A DNA stretch of 64,000 bases, taken from assembly GCF_020733705.1 (NCBI RefSeq), contig NZ_JAJFZM010000001.1, forward strand, positions 1,736,001 through 1,800,000, read 5' to 3'. Positions 28,133 through 36,735 of the stretch are shown piece after piece. The notes beneath the pieces are model-generated. The model was not told the origin of the DNA, searched no databases, and worked only from the letters and a program-made list of their open reading frames with translations. The translations under genes and the position numbers were made by a program. The DNA comes from Nocardia australiensis. GTDB lineage: Bacteria; Actinomycetota; Actinomycetes; Mycobacteriales; Mycobacteriaceae. Position 1 is the stretch's first letter. Each line of letters begins with the position of its first letter.

Positions 28133-29335
28133 ATGACTTACGACGTCGCGAGGGTTCGGGGCCTGATTCCGTCCCTGGGCGACGGCTGGATCCATCTCGC
28201 CCCGCAAGCGGGCATGCTGGTGCCGGATTCGGTATCTCGCGCCGTATCAACAGGTTTCCGCACGTCGTCGTTTTCCCACATCGGACGCAATGGTGCTGCC
28301 ATGCGCAGCGCCGAAATCCTGCACGCCGCGCGCGAGGCCGTCGCGGATCTGGTCGGCGGTGATCCGGCGGGCGTGGTGCTCGGCCCGGATCGTGCGGTCT
28401 TACTTGCCTGGTTGGCGGAGTCGCTGAGTTCGCGGCTCGGTCTCGGCACCGGGATCGTGTTGTCGCGGCTGGACGACGAAGCCAATGTTGCGCCGTGGTT
28501 GCGGATCGCGAATCGCTATGGCGCGCACGTGCGCTGGGCCGAGGTCGAGATCGAGACCTGCGAGATGCCGTCGTGGCAATTCGAGGAATTGATCGGCCCC
28601 ACCGCGCGACTGGTCGCGCTGACCGCCGCGTCTCCTATCGTGGGGTCGGCTCCCGCGGTTCGCGTGGCCGCGGACCGGGTGCATGAGGTAGGCGGTCTGC
28701 TGGTGGCCGACGCGTTCGGTGCGTCGCCCTACGCGCTGATCGATATCGACGAACTCAACGCCGACGTCGTCGCGCTCAGCGCGCCCGCATGGGGTGGCCC
28801 GCAAATCGGCGCCCTGATTTTCCGCGATCCCGCCTTCCTGGACCGCATTCCGTCGATGTCGTTGAACCCGTACGCGAAAGGCGCCGAGCGACTAGAGGTG
28901 GGTGGCCACCAGTACGCACTGCTCGCGGGCCTCACCACCTCCATCGACTTCATGGCCGGTCTCGATGAGCGCGCCACCGGCACTCGGCGCGAGCGTCTGG
29001 AGATGTCGATCACCTCGCTGCAGGACTATCACGATCAGCTCTTCGAGCATCTGATGGACGTGCTCGACAAGATCCCCAACCTGACTGTCATCGGCCGCGC
29101 CTCCACTCGTATCCCGACCGTCAGCTTCACCCTCGGCGGCATGCAGGCCGAGAAGGTCGCCGCCAAACTGGCCGACAGCCGCATCGGCACCGTCAGCGGC
29201 GTCCACGGTGGTAGCCGACTGCTCGATGCCCTCGGCGTCAACGACGAGGGCGGCGCGGTAACCGTCGGGCTCGCGCCCTACACCACCAAGTTCGAGATCG
29301 ACCAACTCGGCCGCGCATTGACCGCGCTGGAGTGA
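28133..29335 (+). CDS. Cysteine-desulfurase-like protein lacking the PLP lysine
   Basis: This 400-residue protein has the fold of class V PLP enzymes and corresponds to mycobacterial Rv3778c by position. The aspartate that would bind the PLP ring is in VADAFGASPY. In active family members the next motif contains S-x-H-K; here it reads LSAPAWGGPQIG, so the Schiff-base lysine and its histidine are absent. It is therefore probably not a normal desulfurase. The start is leaderless. Its neighbours are bpa (divergent) and a convergent quinone oxidoreductase. Confidence 0.85.
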   Translation: MTYDVARVRGLIPSLGDGWIHLAPQAGMLVPDSVSRAVSTGFRTSSFSHIGRNGAAMRSAEILHAAREAVADLVGGDPAGVVLGPDRAVLLAWLAESLSSRLGLGTGIVLSRLDDEANVAPWLRIANRYGAHVRWAEVEIETCEMPSWQFEELIGPTARLVALTAASPIVGSAPAVRVAADRVHEVGGLLVADAFGASPYALIDIDELNADVVALSAPAWGGPQIGALIFRDPAFLDRIPSMSLNPYAKGAERLEVGGHQYALLAGLTTSIDFMAGLDERATGTRRERLEMSITSLQDYHDQLFEHLMDVLDKIPNLTVIGRASTRIPTVSFTLGGMQAEKVAAKLADSRIGTVSGVHGGSRLLDALGVNDEGGAVTVGLAPYTTKFEIDQLGRALTALE

Positions 29336-29352
29336 ACACCGCCTGCTCGGGC

Positions 29353-30366
29353 TCACAGGTCGCGCACGCGCAGGATCACCTTGCCGAAGGTGTCCGACGA
29401 GTCGAGTAGCCGATGGGCTTCGGGGGCGTCGGTGATCGGGAGTTCCGCGTGGATGACCGGAAAGATGGTGCCGTCGCCGATCAACGGCCAGAGGTGACGG
29501 TTCAGCTCGGCGACGATGCCTGCTTTGCTGTGGTTTCCGGTGGCGGGTCTCTTACGCAGGTTGTTGGCGTGGATGGTCCCCCACTTGCCGAGCAGCGTGG
29601 CCAGATTCAGTTCGCCATTGACGCCACCCTGCATACCGATGACGATAAGATGGCCGTGTGGTGCCAGCGCGTCCACATTGCGCGGCAGGTACGCGGCGCC
29701 CATATTGTCGAGAATGATGTCCGCGCCGGGACCGCCCGCGCCTGATCCCTCGGCGCGGATTCTTTCGACGAAATCTTCCTCGCGGTAGTTGATCAGCACA
29801 CTGGCGCCGAGATCCTTACACAAATCCAGCTTGCGCTGCGATCCGGCGGTCACCGCGACGCGCGCACCGCGGTTCACCGCCAATTGGATTGCATGCGTGC
29901 CGATTCCGCTGCCGCCGCCATGCACGAGCACCAGCTGACCGGCATGCAATCCGGCCGTGGTCACAAGGTTCGACCACACCGTGGCGGCCACCTCCGGCAG
30001 CCCGGCCGCCGCGGCGAGGTCCAATTCCGCGGGCACCGGCAGTACCTGGGTCGCGGGCACAACGACCCGTTCGGCGTATCCGCCGCCCGACAGCAGCGCG
30101 CACACCCGATCGCCAGCCTGCCAGTCCCGCACCCCGTCGCCGACCTCGGCGATCACGCCCGAGACCTCCAGGCCGAGGATGTCGCCCGCACCGGGCGGTG
30201 GTGGATAGAAACCCTGGCGTTGCAGGAGATCCGCTCGATTGACACCGGCCGCGGCGACCTCGATCAGCACCTCGCCGTGCCCGGGCGCCGGATCGGGCGC
30301 CTCGCTCCACTCCATTACCTCGGGACCGCCGAAACCGTTCAGGTTGATAGCTCGCACCCGATCCAT
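29353..30366 (-). CDS. Zinc-independent NADPH:quinone oxidoreductase
   Basis: This 337-residue medium-chain dehydrogenase of the quinone oxidoreductase/PIG3 type has AGVNRADLLQRQGFYPPPPGA (the family motif), GLEVSGVIAEVG, and LVHGGGSGIGTHAIQLA as the NADPH fold. The zinc-ligand cysteines of alcohol dehydrogenases are lacking. It likely reduces quinones or enones. ATG 30366 or GTG 30357 could be the start. It is divergent from a MarR gene that may regulate it, and matches Rv3777 by position. Confidence 0.93.
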   Translation of the reverse strand: MDRVRAINLNGFGGPEVMEWSEAPDPAPGHGEVLIEVAAAGVNRADLLQRQGFYPPPPGAGDILGLEVSGVIAEVGDGVRDWQAGDRVCALLSGGGYAERVVVPATQVLPVPAELDLAAAAGLPEVAATVWSNLVTTAGLHAGQLVLVHGGGSGIGTHAIQLAVNRGARVAVTAGSQRKLDLCKDLGASVLINYREEDFVERIRAEGSGAGGPGADIILDNMGAAYLPRNVDALAPHGHLIVIGMQGGVNGELNLATLLGKWGTIHANNLRKRPATGNHSKAGIVAELNRHLWPLIGDGTIFPVIHAELPITDAPEAHRLLDSSDTFGKVILRVRDL

Positions 30367-30481
30367 ACTGCCGGGTGCTGGGGCGGACCGCTGACCGGTC
30401 CGGACGGTTCATCGCGGATCGCCGGCCTCGCGCCCGCCACGCTGGTGAAACGCGTACGGATTTGCCCAGTTCGGCCGCGCC

Positions 30482-30487
30482 TACAAT
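30482..30487 (+). promoter_or_regulatory. Leaderless -10 box of the MarR gene at 30495
   Basis: TACAAT is a near-consensus -10 box. GTG starts lie at 30489 and 30495; the second gives seven bases of spacing. Confidence 0.5.
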
Positions 30488-30494
30488 GGTGAGG

Positions 30495-30989
30495 GTGCAT
30501 CGCGAACCGAGCCGTCGCACGTCTGCGGCCGAGCTGAATTGGCTCACCCCCGCACAGCAGCGCGCATGGCGGGCTTATATGGACGGCCATCTACGCCTGA
30601 TGACGGTGCTGAATCGTCAACTCCAACGCGATAACGACCTCAGCGTCGCCGAATACCGCATCCTGGTACTGCTCTCCGAGGCACCTGAGCGGTCGCTGCG
30701 GATGAGTGAACTCGCCGACGGGGTGCTGTCGTCCCGAAGCAGGCTGACCCATCAGATCCGTCGCATGGAAGCGCAGCAACTCGTGCGCCGCAATACCTGC
30801 CCTGACGACGGCCGTGGCGTGATCGCCGAACTCACCGACGAGGGCGTGCGCCGCTTGGAAGCCGCCGCACCCGGCCACGTCGATACCGTCCGCCGCAATT
30901 TCATCAATCAGGTCAGCTCGGCCCAGCTCGAGGTCATCGGCGAGGTCTTCGCTCGCGTCGACCAAGCAATCGGCGAGCGTGCCGATTAA
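30495..30989 (+). CDS. MarR family transcriptional regulator
   Basis: This 164-residue winged-helix protein has its HTH at about 62-88 (MSELADGVLSSRSRLTHQIRRME) and the wing QLVRRNTCPDDGRGVIAELTDEG. It is divergent from the quinone oxidoreductase at 29353, a common arrangement for quinone-responsive MarR repressors, though the target is inferred. The start is uncertain between 30486 and 30495. It is followed by tRNA-Ser. Confidence 0.9.
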   Translation: MHREPSRRTSAAELNWLTPAQQRAWRAYMDGHLRLMTVLNRQLQRDNDLSVAEYRILVLLSEAPERSLRMSELADGVLSSRSRLTHQIRRMEAQQLVRRNTCPDDGRGVIAELTDEGVRRLEAAAPGHVDTVRRNFINQVSSAQLEVIGEVFARVDQAIGERAD

Positions 30990-31013
30990 CCCGTCCGCTA
31001 CCATCGTCACACT

Positions 31014-31098
31014 GGAGACGTGGCAGAGCGGCCGAATGCACTCGCCTTGAAAGCGAGCGTCGCGAGAGCGACCGGGGGTTCAAATCCCTCCGTCTCCG
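31014..31098 (+). tRNA. tRNA-Ser (anticodon TGA)
   Basis: GGAGACG pairs with CGTCTCC. The anticodon loop reads CTTGAAA, there is a long variable arm and GGTTCAAATCC in the T-arm. CCA is not encoded. Confidence 0.95.
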
Positions 31099-31110
31099 CT
31101 TTTCGTTCGG

Positions 31111-31322
31111 TTATTCGTCGCACGCCTGGATCGAGGTCTGGCCGATGATTCGGCCGTCGCGCAGGTCCGCTACCGAACTGACGAGGACGCGAACTCCGTC
31201 CGGGTACTGACAGGACTCCATGATGGCCACGTGGTCGCCGTCGAGCACCACGCTTTCCAGCTTGTGGGTCGTCTCCCGCGATACGGTGGATCGGTTCGGC
31301 TCGTCCAGCAGTAGGGGTTTGA
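31111..31322 (-). pseudogene. C-terminal remnant of an NTF2/SnoaL-like gene
   Basis: The minus strand reads an open frame LLLDEPNRSTVSRETTHKL, then VVLDGDHVAIMESCQYPDG and VADLRDGRIIGQTSIQACDE, ending in TAA. This looks like the C-terminal half of an NTF2/SnoaL-type protein. No start codon is in frame before the divergent nickel permease gene at 31326, so the N-terminal half is missing. Confidence 0.55.
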
Positions 31323-31325
31323 CAC

Positions 31326-32375
31326 GTGCGCAGTGTCGTGGGAATGGCCGTCGCCGTCATCGCACTCCATGTCCTCGGGTGGGGGACATTGTTGGTATTC
31401 GTGGTGCCGGGGCATCACATCGTGCAGGGGGCCGTGTTCGGGGTGGGGCTCGGTGTCACCGCGTACACGCTCGGCATGCGCCACGCCTTCGATGCCGACC
31501 ATATTGCCGCGATCGACAACACGACGCGAAAGTTGGTGGCGGACAACGGTGGTAAGAAGGTCCAAACGGTCGGCTTCTGGTTTGCGCTCGGCCATTCGAG
31601 CGTGGTGTTCGTGCTCGTCGCGCTGCTGACATTCGGGGTGCGGGCGCTCGCGGCGAACCTGACGAATGAGGATTCGACGTTGCAGCGGTGGACCGGGCTG
31701 TGGGGAACCAGCATCTCGGGCACCTTCCTGATCGTGATCGGCTTGTTGAATCTCGCGTCGCTGCTTGGGATTTGGCGGGTCTTCCGGCGACTGCGCGACG
31801 GCGAGTTCGACGAGGCGCGACTCGAGCGTGAGCTGGACAACCGGGGCCTGCTCAATCGGGTGCTCGCACCGGTCGTGCGATTGGTGGGCAAACCGTGGCA
31901 GATGTATCCGGTTGGGGTGTTGTTCGGGCTCGGTTTCGACACCGTCACCGAGGTCGGCCTACTGGTGATCGCGGGCGGTGCCGCCGCGACCGGGCTGCCG
32001 TGGTACTCGATTCTTGTACTGCCCGTGTTGTTTTCGGCGGGCATGGCCTTGTTCGACTCGCTGGACGGTTCGTTCATGAGCTACGCCTACGACTGGGCAT
32101 TCGCGAAACCGATCCGAAAGGTCTACTACAACCTGGTGATTACCGGCTTGTCGGTGATGGTCGCCCTGCTGATCGGCGGGCAGGAGATCATCTCGATCTT
32201 CGCCGACAAACTCGAGGTCGAATCGGGCGTCGTCGCGTGGATCGGGAACCTCGATCTGGGTGACCTCGGTTACATCGTCGTCGGGCTGTTCGTGGCCACC
32301 TGGGCGATCGCGGTGGCCATATGGCGCTTCGCCGGAGTGGAACGCCGCTGGCAGGACCGACTTCTCGCCGACTGA
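31326..32375 (+). CDS. HoxN/NixA/NicT family nickel/cobalt permease
   Basis: This 349-residue permease with eight predicted helices shows the signature LGMRHAFDADHIAAIDNTTR in helix 2, plus GFWFALGHSSVVF and LGFDTVTEVGLL. The family usually has LGFDTATE. It likely imports nickel or cobalt for urease, hydrogenase or cobalamin. GTG 31326 or ATG 31344 may be the start. No metal-enzyme gene is adjacent. Confidence 0.93.
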   Translation: MRSVVGMAVAVIALHVLGWGTLLVFVVPGHHIVQGAVFGVGLGVTAYTLGMRHAFDADHIAAIDNTTRKLVADNGGKKVQTVGFWFALGHSSVVFVLVALLTFGVRALAANLTNEDSTLQRWTGLWGTSISGTFLIVIGLLNLASLLGIWRVFRRLRDGEFDEARLERELDNRGLLNRVLAPVVRLVGKPWQMYPVGVLFGLGFDTVTEVGLLVIAGGAAATGLPWYSILVLPVLFSAGMALFDSLDGSFMSYAYDWAFAKPIRKVYYNLVITGLSVMVALLIGGQEIISIFADKLEVESGVVAWIGNLDLGDLGYIVVGLFVATWAIAVAIWRFAGVERRWQDRLLAD

Positions 32376-32456
32376 ACCGCCGGTGGAGCCGATCATGCAG
32401 TTCAGTGCTGGGAATGGCAGCATGTCGAGGCCGTCTTCTCTGGCAGGATGGTGGCC

Positions 32457-33524
32457 ATGCTGTCTCGACGCGGGGCGCGGCGTTGGTTCTCCAGCGTCAT
32501 GGTGAGTGTCGCACTGCTATCCGGTGCGGCGGCGGTTGGTGCTCCAACGGGATGGGCGGCACCGGGTGCCGCACCACCGGCCGACACCGGATCATCGGCA
32601 GGTCCCGACCCGGCCGCGCCGAGCACGCCATTCGCCGCACACCCCACCGTGGATCGCATCGAACCGATCAACGACCGCTGGCTGCGGGTGTACGTGAACT
32701 CACCGGCCATGCAACGCTCCGTCGAGGTGCAGGTACTGCTGCCGCGCGACCGAAGCCACCCCCGCCCAACGGTGTACATGCTCGATGGCCGCAGCGCTGA
32801 ACCCGACCGCAACAACTGGACCGAACAGGCGCACGCGGAGGAGTTCTTCGAGGACAAAGACGTCAACGTGGTACTCACCGTCGGCGGCCCGGCCAGCTTC
32901 TACACCGACTGGCAGCAGCCGGATCCGGTGCTCGGCGTCAATATGTGGGAGACGTTCCTGGCCCACGAACTGCCGCCGCTGATCGACGCGACGTTCGACG
33001 GCAACGGGCGCAACGCGGTGGTTGGTGTCTCCATGGGCGCCGAGGCCGCCATGATGCTCGCCTTCAGGCAGCCGAAGCTCTATTCGGCGATCGCGGCGCA
33101 CAGCGGATGTTTCTCGGTGGGAACCGATCTCGGACAGGTTCAGGCTCGCGCCGTGGTGTCCACCTACCGCGGTAAGCCTGACAACATGTTCGGTCAGCAG
33201 CACGACTCCGACTGGCTCGACCATGACGTGCTGCTACACGCGGAAGGCTTGCGCGGCAAAGCGATCTACCTATCGGTAGGCAGCGGCCTGCCCGGCCAGT
33301 ACGACACCCTCGGCAGCCCCGATATCGCCACCACTGTCGGATTCGGCGGACCACTCGAAGCCGCCACCAATGCCTGCACCCATCGCCTGGCCGACCGCCT
33401 CGCCACCCTCGGCATCCCGGTAACGGCACACTTCCGCCCAACCGGCACCCACTCATGGCCCTACTGGCGTGACGAACTCGCCCGCTCCTGGCCCACCATC
33501 TCCCGCCCACTCGGCGTCGCCTGA
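32457..33524 (+). CDS. Secreted esterase of the antigen 85/mycolyltransferase-like family
   Basis: This 355-residue exported protein has a signal sequence at residues 1-35 (RRGARRWFSSVMVSVALLSG, Ala-rich cleavage region). A Pro/Ala linker precedes an esterase domain with Ser192 in VVGVSMGAEAA and His332 in GTHSWPYW. This matches corynomycolyl/mycolyltransferase-like esterases. It may transfer mycolates to trehalose or arabinogalactan, or be a simple esterase. ATG 32457 was preferred over 32448, as the longer frame adds only MVA. Confidence 0.88.
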   Translation: MLSRRGARRWFSSVMVSVALLSGAAAVGAPTGWAAPGAAPPADTGSSAGPDPAAPSTPFAAHPTVDRIEPINDRWLRVYVNSPAMQRSVEVQVLLPRDRSHPRPTVYMLDGRSAEPDRNNWTEQAHAEEFFEDKDVNVVLTVGGPASFYTDWQQPDPVLGVNMWETFLAHELPPLIDATFDGNGRNAVVGVSMGAEAAMMLAFRQPKLYSAIAAHSGCFSVGTDLGQVQARAVVSTYRGKPDNMFGQQHDSDWLDHDVLLHAEGLRGKAIYLSVGSGLPGQYDTLGSPDIATTVGFGGPLEAATNACTHRLADRLATLGIPVTAHFRPTGTHSWPYWRDELARSWPTISRPLGVA

Positions 33525-33618
33525 TCCGAGCCGGCGAACAGCGCCCCTACGTTAGCGCCCGACCAAACCACAGCACTTATCTGTGTACAGAAACAGTCGG
33601 TCCCGCACCAGCTCCCCA

Positions 33619-33635
33619 CGTGCCCACTGGGCACG
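33619..33635. terminator. Weak hairpin between convergent genes
   Basis: CGTGCCC-act-GGGCACG, a seven-base stem between the esterase gene and hisC. Nothing else is seen in this 159-base gap. Confidence 0.35.
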
Positions 33636-33683
33636 ACACCAGTTTCGAGCGTAGCGAGATCGAGTACTAGAGTTCGCGAGCCT

Positions 33684-34769
33684 TCAGGGCCGCGAACCCG
33701 CCGCGCCAGCGGCCAAAAAACCCAGTGCGAAGCGCAGGAACTGATCGTTCTCATGGGGATCCCCAATGCTCACCCGCACCCCGTCGGTGCCGAAGGGCCG
33801 CACCAGGACTCCGGCCTCCGCGCTGGCCTCACCGAACTCGGCGCTGCGTGCGCCCAGCGGCAGCCAGACAAAGTTGGACTCTGTCGGCGGTACCCGATAA
33901 CCCGCCGCAAGCAGTGCGTCGCGGACCCGGTCGCGTTCGACGATGACGTTGTCGGTTCGATCGAGCAGTTCGTGCCGTGCCTCCAATGAGGCGATCGCGG
34001 CGGCCTGTACGACACGGTTCACGCTGAACGGAATGTGCACCTTCATCAGGGCGGTGATCACGGCCGGGTCGCCGACCGCGTATCCGGCGCGCAGGCCCGC
34101 CAAGCCATACGCCTTGGAAAAGGTGCGCAGCACAACGACATTGGAGCGCGTCCGGCCGAGTTCGACACCGTCCGGGTGCTGCTGCGGAGACAGCCGCAGG
34201 TATTCGTAGTACGCCTCGTCGAGCACGATCAGCACCCGCTCGGGGACCGCGTCCAGGAAGCGCTCCAACTCGGCCTTGGCGACGGCAGTGCCGGTCGGAT
34301 TGTTTGGGTTGCAGACGAAGATCAGCTTGGTGTGCTCGGTGACCGCTGCCGCCATCGCATCCAGATCGTGCACCAGTTCGGCGGTGAGCGGGACTCGCAC
34401 GGCGGTCGCATTGCCGACCTGGGCGATGATCGGATACGCCTCGAACGAGCGCCAGGCGAATACCACCTCGTCGGCCGGTGAACTACAGGTGATCTGCACC
34501 AGCTCTTGGCACAGCGCGACGCTGCCGCAACCGACGGCGACGTTCGCCGGGGCGACGCCGAGAAAGTCCGCGAGTGCCGCGCGTAGTTCCGTAGCCTGAT
34601 TGTCCGGATACCGGTTGGCCAGTTCGGCGGCCTCGGCGATGGCCTTGGCAGCGGCCGGGAGCGGACCGAACGTGGTTTCGTTACTGGCCAGCTTGACCGC
34701 GCCGGGATGGTTGCGCCCGGGGACATAGGCCGGGATCGAATCGAGGTCGGGCCTAATCTTCGCACTCAC
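33684..34769 (-). CDS. Histidinol-phosphate/aromatic aminotransferase HisC-like
   Basis: This 361-residue PLP aminotransferase of fold type I has KLASNETTFGP, then NPNNPTG, DEAYYEY and the lysine motif TFSKAYGLAGLRAGYAVG. By sequence and position it corresponds to mycobacterial hisC2 (Rv3772), now regarded as an aromatic or phenylalanine-type aminotransferase. The GTG start is leaderless, with TAGGGT six bases upstream. tyrA lies 15 kb away, consistent with aromatic amino acid metabolism. Confidence 0.92.
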   Translation of the reverse strand: MSAKIRPDLDSIPAYVPGRNHPGAVKLASNETTFGPLPAAAKAIAEAAELANRYPDNQATELRAALADFLGVAPANVAVGCGSVALCQELVQITCSSPADEVVFAWRSFEAYPIIAQVGNATAVRVPLTAELVHDLDAMAAAVTEHTKLIFVCNPNNPTGTAVAKAELERFLDAVPERVLIVLDEAYYEYLRLSPQQHPDGVELGRTRSNVVVLRTFSKAYGLAGLRAGYAVGDPAVITALMKVHIPFSVNRVVQAAAIASLEARHELLDRTDNVIVERDRVRDALLAAGYRVPPTESNFVWLPLGARSAEFGEASAEAGVLVRPFGTDGVRVSIGDPHENDQFLRFALGFLAAGAAGSRP

Positions 34770-34775
34770 AGTCCT

Positions 34776-34781
34776 ACCCTA
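34776..34781 (-). promoter_or_regulatory. Leaderless -10 box of the hisC-like gene
   Basis: On the minus strand TAGGGT is followed by six bases and GTG at 34769. Confidence 0.6.
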
Positions 34782-34850
34782 GCCGCGCATCGATCGGCGC
34801 CGGATCAGGGCCGCTCACGGTATTTTCTCGCCAAGGTCAGGAACTGGCAA

Positions 34851-34856
34851 TACGCT
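34851..34856 (+). promoter_or_regulatory. Leaderless -10 box of the DLH-like gene
   Basis: TACGCT, six bases, then ATG at 34863. Confidence 0.6.
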
Positions 34857-34862
34857 GGTTTC

Positions 34863-35603
34863 ATGTCGGGCACCTATGACGATATTGCCCCGCTACGCGG
34901 TCGCGACGAAAAGATTTCCGAGCAAAACGCGAAATCAGCGGTCGAAGATCGGCGGCAGGCCGAAAGTAAACATGTGCCTATCACGGTGGTCGAGCCGGAG
35001 GGCAACTCCCGTGGCGGGATCGTGGTGCTGCACGAATCCCGGGAATTCACCGGCGCATTGTTAGGGCTTATGCGCGCGCTGGCGTCCGAGGGCTGGACGG
35101 TGGTCGCGCCCAACCTGTTCCATCGAGGCGCCAGGGACTTAGCGGCCGAGGTGTTCGGCGACAAACTCTTCGAGGATTTCGACGCCTGCTTCGACTGGCT
35201 GACCCGTCGTGGCGTATTCCCTGACTGCATCGGTGTGCTCGGCTTCGACCACGCGGGCACCGCCGCCTTCCTGGTCGCCACCAACCGCCCGATCGGCGCG
35301 GCGGTGAGTGTGGCCGCGCCCGGCATCGTCGAACCGCTCACCGCGGAGGCGGACGCTCTGGTGCGGGCGGCGCCGAACCTGCAGGCGCCGTGGCTCGGTC
35401 TCTATGGCGCCGACGACCCGACCACCCCGCCCACGCAGGTCGACCAGCTCCGGGACGCCACCGCGCGCGCCTCGGTGGCGAGCCTGGTCGTGAGCTACCC
35501 CGGCCTGCGCCATCGGGCCGACACCCTGGGCGCCGACGACGACTACGGTTTTATCGATTCACAAATCAGGATCTTCGACTGGTTCGACAGCAATCTACGC
35601 TGA
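34863..35603 (+). CDS. Dienelactone hydrolase-like alpha/beta protein with an unusual nucleophile
   Basis: This 246-residue protein has the DLH core: GIVVLHESREFTG, then VVAPNLFHRGA, DCIGVLGFDHAGTAAF, APWLGLYGADDP and GLRHRAD. The nucleophile elbow is normally G-F-C-x-G-G or G-x-S-x-G. Here it reads GFDHAG, putting Asp where Cys or Ser should be. The later aspartate and the histidine are retained. Activity is therefore doubtful or altered. The start is leaderless; it stands alone before a tRNA pair. Confidence 0.85.
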   Translation: MSGTYDDIAPLRGRDEKISEQNAKSAVEDRRQAESKHVPITVVEPEGNSRGGIVVLHESREFTGALLGLMRALASEGWTVVAPNLFHRGARDLAAEVFGDKLFEDFDACFDWLTRRGVFPDCIGVLGFDHAGTAAFLVATNRPIGAAVSVAAPGIVEPLTAEADALVRAAPNLQAPWLGLYGADDPTTPPTQVDQLRDATARASVASLVVSYPGLRHRADTLGADDDYGFIDSQIRIFDWFDSNLR

Positions 35604-35694
35604 CGACCAGGCGTTTTGCGATCTGGTCAGAGGCTACTGTAACCTTCCTAACCGGCGGTTCGAAAGGACCGGTGCCCTCGAAGAGAAGGCTCCA

Positions 35695-35784
35695 GGAGGC
35701 GTGCCAGAGCGGCCGAATGGGACTCACTGCTAATGAGTTGTCCCTTCACGGGGACCGGAGGTTCAAATCCTCTCGCCTCCGCCA
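35695..35784 (+). tRNA. tRNA-Ser (anticodon GCT)
   Basis: GGAGGCG pairs with CGCCTCC. The anticodon loop is CTGCTAA, with a long variable arm and a T-arm GGTTCAAATCC. Encoded GCCA follows at the 3' end. Confidence 0.95.
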
Positions 35785-35820
35785 CACCCGGGTAAAACCG
35801 GGCAACAACTGAATTACCAT

Positions 35821-35893
35821 GCGCCCGTAGCTCAACGGATAGAGCATCTGACTACGGATCAGAAGGTTAGGGGTTCGAATCCCTTCGGGCGCA
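35821..35893 (+). tRNA. tRNA-Arg (anticodon ACG)
   Basis: GCGCCCG pairs with CGGGCGC. The anticodon loop is CTACGGA and the T-arm GGTTCGAATCC. CCA is not encoded. It lies 36 bases after tRNA-Ser(GCT), as in mycobacteria. Confidence 0.96.
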
Positions 35894-35901
35894 CACAGAT
35901 A

Positions 35902-35935
35902 GAAGGCCCCTCCCGGGAAATCGGGAGGGGCCTTC
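35902..35935 (+). terminator. Hairpin after tRNA-Arg
   Basis: GAAGGCCCCTCCCG and its exact complement flank a six-base loop, nine bases after the tRNA; the right arm runs on into TTCTC. Confidence 0.8.
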
Positions 35936-36005
35936 TCGCTTGTTCGAATGGGCTGTCCACCTGTCACCGCGGTATTGCCGAGCTGGGCCGGTCGGACTCA
36001 GGGGA

Positions 36006-36722
36006 CTATTTCCAGTTGGGGAGGGTCGGCTGGTCGCCGGTGAGGTCGGCGCCATTGGAACGGCCGAGTAGCCAGGCCAGCAGAGAGTTCGCTGGGCCGG
36101 TGATGACGGAGGTGGGGGAGTCGGTGCCGATGACGGCGGTGATGGCGCTGTCGGTGGCTCGGATCTCGAATGTTGGAGTCGCGGGCGCGGCTTTGGTCAG
36201 GTCGGCGGCGGCTCGGGGGAGTAGGCGGGTGACGAAATCGGCTGGCCAGTCTGCGGGTTGGTAGGCGGCGGCGAGGTCGGCGTGGTGGATCTCCACCTCT
36301 TGCAGCCGCATCCAGATGACCTCTGTCGCCGCGATGGAGTTGCCCTGCCTGGTGCGTACGGTTGCCGACCAGGCGTCGGCGGGGAGGGACCGGGCGAGGT
36401 CGAGCCAGCGGTTCGCGGCGGTTGTGTTGTCGGCGAGCTGCTCGGGCAGCGGGCGTGGCGCGCCGGCTTCGATATCGGCGTCGCGGCCGGAAATGCTTGC
36501 GTATTGTGGCGTTTCGATGCCGGTGCGCGCCCAGTTCAACAGGTTGACCAGACTGTCGGCGTTGCGCGCCAGATGCGCGAGGACGTGGCCACGCGACCAG
36601 CCGGGTAGCAGCGAGGGGACGGTCAGGTCGGCGTCGAGCCCGCGGACGGTTTCGAGCAGACGGGTCGTCGCCTCGGCGACGGTGTCGAGCGGGACGGTGG
36701 TCTCGGGAGCATCACTGGTCAC
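36006..36722 (-). CDS. Maleylpyruvate-isomerase-family mycothiol-dependent protein
   Basis: This 238-residue DinB-like four-helix protein of the MDMPI family has LLPGWSRGHVLAHLARNADSL split across the first helices, and MRLQEVEIHHADLAAAY, which supply the metal-binding histidines. Such enzymes use mycothiol for isomerisation or detoxification. The GTG at 36722 was chosen because TAGGGT lies seven bases upstream. The frame to 36809 adds residues unlike the family. The substrate is unknown. Confidence 0.9.
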   Translation of the reverse strand: MTSDAPETTVPLDTVAEATTRLLETVRGLDADLTVPSLLPGWSRGHVLAHLARNADSLVNLLNWARTGIETPQYASISGRDADIEAGAPRPLPEQLADNTTAANRWLDLARSLPADAWSATVRTRQGNSIAATEVIWMRLQEVEIHHADLAAAYQPADWPADFVTRLLPRAAADLTKAAPATPTFEIRATDSAITAVIGTDSPTSVITGPANSLLAWLLGRSNGADLTGDQPTLPNWK

Positions 36723-36729
36723 GAGACCG

Positions 36730-36735
36730 ACCCTA
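36730..36735 (-). promoter_or_regulatory. Leaderless -10 box of the MDMPI gene
   Basis: On the minus strand TAGGGT is followed by seven bases and GTG at 36722. Confidence 0.5.

Noticed and set aside
31007..31360. Minus-strand frame ending in EGFEPPVALATLAFKASAF
   Set aside because: This is the translation of the tRNA-Ser gene in reverse, a common false gene.
33461..33766. Minus-strand frame of 101 codons between the esterase and hisC
   Set aside because: It overlaps both convergent genes, has no ribosome site and no recognisable motif.
35746..35967. Minus-strand frame containing APEGIRTPNLLIRSQ
   Set aside because: It is the antisense reading of tRNA-Arg and tRNA-Ser, not a protein.
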